This document shows, piece after piece, positions 4,609 through 5,120 of a stretch of DNA of 5,120 bases. Source of the stretch: Candidatus Curtissbacteria bacterium (GTDB lineage Bacteria > Patescibacteriota > Microgenomatia > Curtissbacterales > GWA2-41-24). The first letter of the stretch is position 1. Every line of letters starts with the position of its first letter. The stretch spans positions 1 through 5,120 of the forward strand of contig JACPYZ010000035.1 of NCBI GenBank assembly GCA_016195765.1, read 5' to 3'. The notes under the pieces were generated by a model, which ran no database searches, was not told where the DNA came from, and was given only the letters and a program-made list of their open reading frames with translations. A program made the position numbers and the translations under genes.

Positions 4609-4615
4609 TTTTTAT

Positions 4616-4948
4616 TTGGCTACAATAGATGACTTTTTAAACCTAGATATTCGTGTTGGTAAAATTCTAGAAGTAGAAGATTTTCCAGAAGCTCGAAAGC
4701 CAGCTTACAAACTGACGATCGATTTTGGGCCAGAAGTTGGCATCAAAAAATCTTCGGCACAAATTGTGAAGCATTACAAAAAAGAAGATTTGATCGGTAG
4801 GCTAGTTATGGGCGTAACAAATTTCCCACCAAGACAAATTGGGCCTTTTATCTCAGAGACCTTGACTTTGGGTGTGCCAGATGCAGATCATGAAGTAGTG
4901 CTTATAAAACCAGACATGGATGTACCATTAGGGGGAAAACTCTTTTGA
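4616..4948 (+). CDS. csaA: CsaA-like tRNA-binding-fold protein
   Basis: A 110-residue product that starts at TTG, 7 nt after the SD GGAGGTG (4602-4608). It matches CsaA across its whole length: IDDFLNLDIRVGKI (4-17), FPEARKPAYKLTIDFG (23-38), GIKKSSAQI (42-50), VTNFPPRQIGPFISETLTLG (67-86), and a final PDMDVPLGGKL (99-109). This is the OB-fold tRNA-binding domain also found at the C-terminus of some methionyl-tRNA synthetases. Bacillus CsaA is a homodimer reported as a secretion-associated chaperone. Standing alone between a T-box and proS, with a 4-nt overlap with proS, it may have a tRNA-linked role here; that is inference. It is too short and complete to be a MetRS remnant. Confidence 0.9.
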   Translation: MATIDDFLNLDIRVGKILEVEDFPEARKPAYKLTIDFGPEVGIKKSSAQIVKHYKKEDLIGRLVMGVTNFPPRQIGPFISETLTLGVPDADHEVVLIKPDMDVPLGGKLF

Positions 4949-5120
4949 AATATTCACAACTTTTTGGCAAAACTCTAAAACAAGCACCTCACGACGAGGT
5001 TTCGCTAAATGCCAAGCTTTTGATCCGGGCTGGGTTTGTAGACAAAGTTGCTGCCGGTGTTTACACTTTTTTGCCTTTGGGTCAGAGGGTCATCGACAGG
5101 ATTGCCAGCATTGTCCGCGA
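4945..5120 (+). CDS. proS: Prolyl-tRNA synthetase, N-terminal part (cut by window end)
   Basis: ProS attaches proline to tRNA-Pro. The 58 visible codons match the N-terminus of bacterial-type ProS: YSQLFGKTL (3-11), then LLIRAGFVDKVAAGVYTFLPLG (25-46) and RVIDRIASIVR (48-58), the region leading into class II motif 1. The start is TTG at 4945, overlapping the csaA stop as TTGA; the proposed start gives the expected N-terminal length, and a G/A-rich stretch (AGGGGGAA) lies 8 nt upstream. The overlap with csaA means the two are almost certainly co-translated under the same T-box. The catalytic motifs 2 and 3 and any editing insertion lie outside the window. Confidence 0.95.
   Translation, partial: MKYSQLFGKTLKQAPHDEVSLNAKLLIRAGFVDKVAAGVYTFLPLGQRVIDRIASIVR

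Noticed and set aside
1..5120. CRISPR array, insertion sequence, tRNA or rRNA gene
   Set aside because: No regularly spaced repeats, transposase-like protein, terminal inverted repeats flanking a gene, cloverleaf or rRNA-like sequence was found.

Overview
The window looks like a compact bacterial chromosome segment, most likely from a reduced-genome lineage of the Candidate Phyla Radiation (Patescibacteria). This is an inference from several traits seen together: a shortened EF-Ts, a shortened ribosome recycling factor (RRF), start/stop overlaps between genes, several starts without Shine-Dalgarno (SD) sequences, and small orphan ORFs. TGA, TAA and TAG all serve as stops, so the standard bacterial code fits and the TGA-as-Gly code of Gracilibacteria/Absconditabacteria does not. 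All genes lie on the + strand.

Layout: (1) 1-263 is the 3' end of an unidentified gene. (2) 306-1116 holds three small orphan ORFs. The first has a very strong SD. The second follows a good extended -10 promoter with almost no 5' leader. (3) 1094-1272 is the rpsB promoter and a leader of about 140 nt, with a perfect H-type pseudoknot (7 bp + 7 bp) followed by a long hairpin. (4) 1273-4059 is rpsB-tsf-frr-rseP, almost without gaps, ending in a small terminator folded over the rseP stop codon. (5) 4063-4432 is a new promoter and one orphan gene. (6) 4440-4615 is a near-copy of that promoter block followed by a T-box leader. (7) 4616-5120 is csaA and the start of proS, overlapping by 4 nt.

The gene order is a stripped version of the classical rpsB-tsf-pyrH-frr-uppS-cdsA-dxr-rseP-proS cluster of Firmicutes-like genomes: pyrH, uppS, cdsA and dxr are absent and two non-classical genes sit before proS. 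The theme is translation: ribosomal protein S2, the EF-Tu exchange factor, ribosome recycling, a tRNA-binding-fold protein and prolyl-tRNA synthetase, plus a membrane site-2 protease.

Most notable points: an RRF that appears to lack all or nearly all of domain II; an EF-Ts missing a central segment; a candidate rpsB leader RNA; and a T-box upstream of csaA-proS with a compressed Stem I, no evident intrinsic terminator (suggesting translational control), and a discriminator-pairing base that does not fit the usual bacterial tRNA-Pro.
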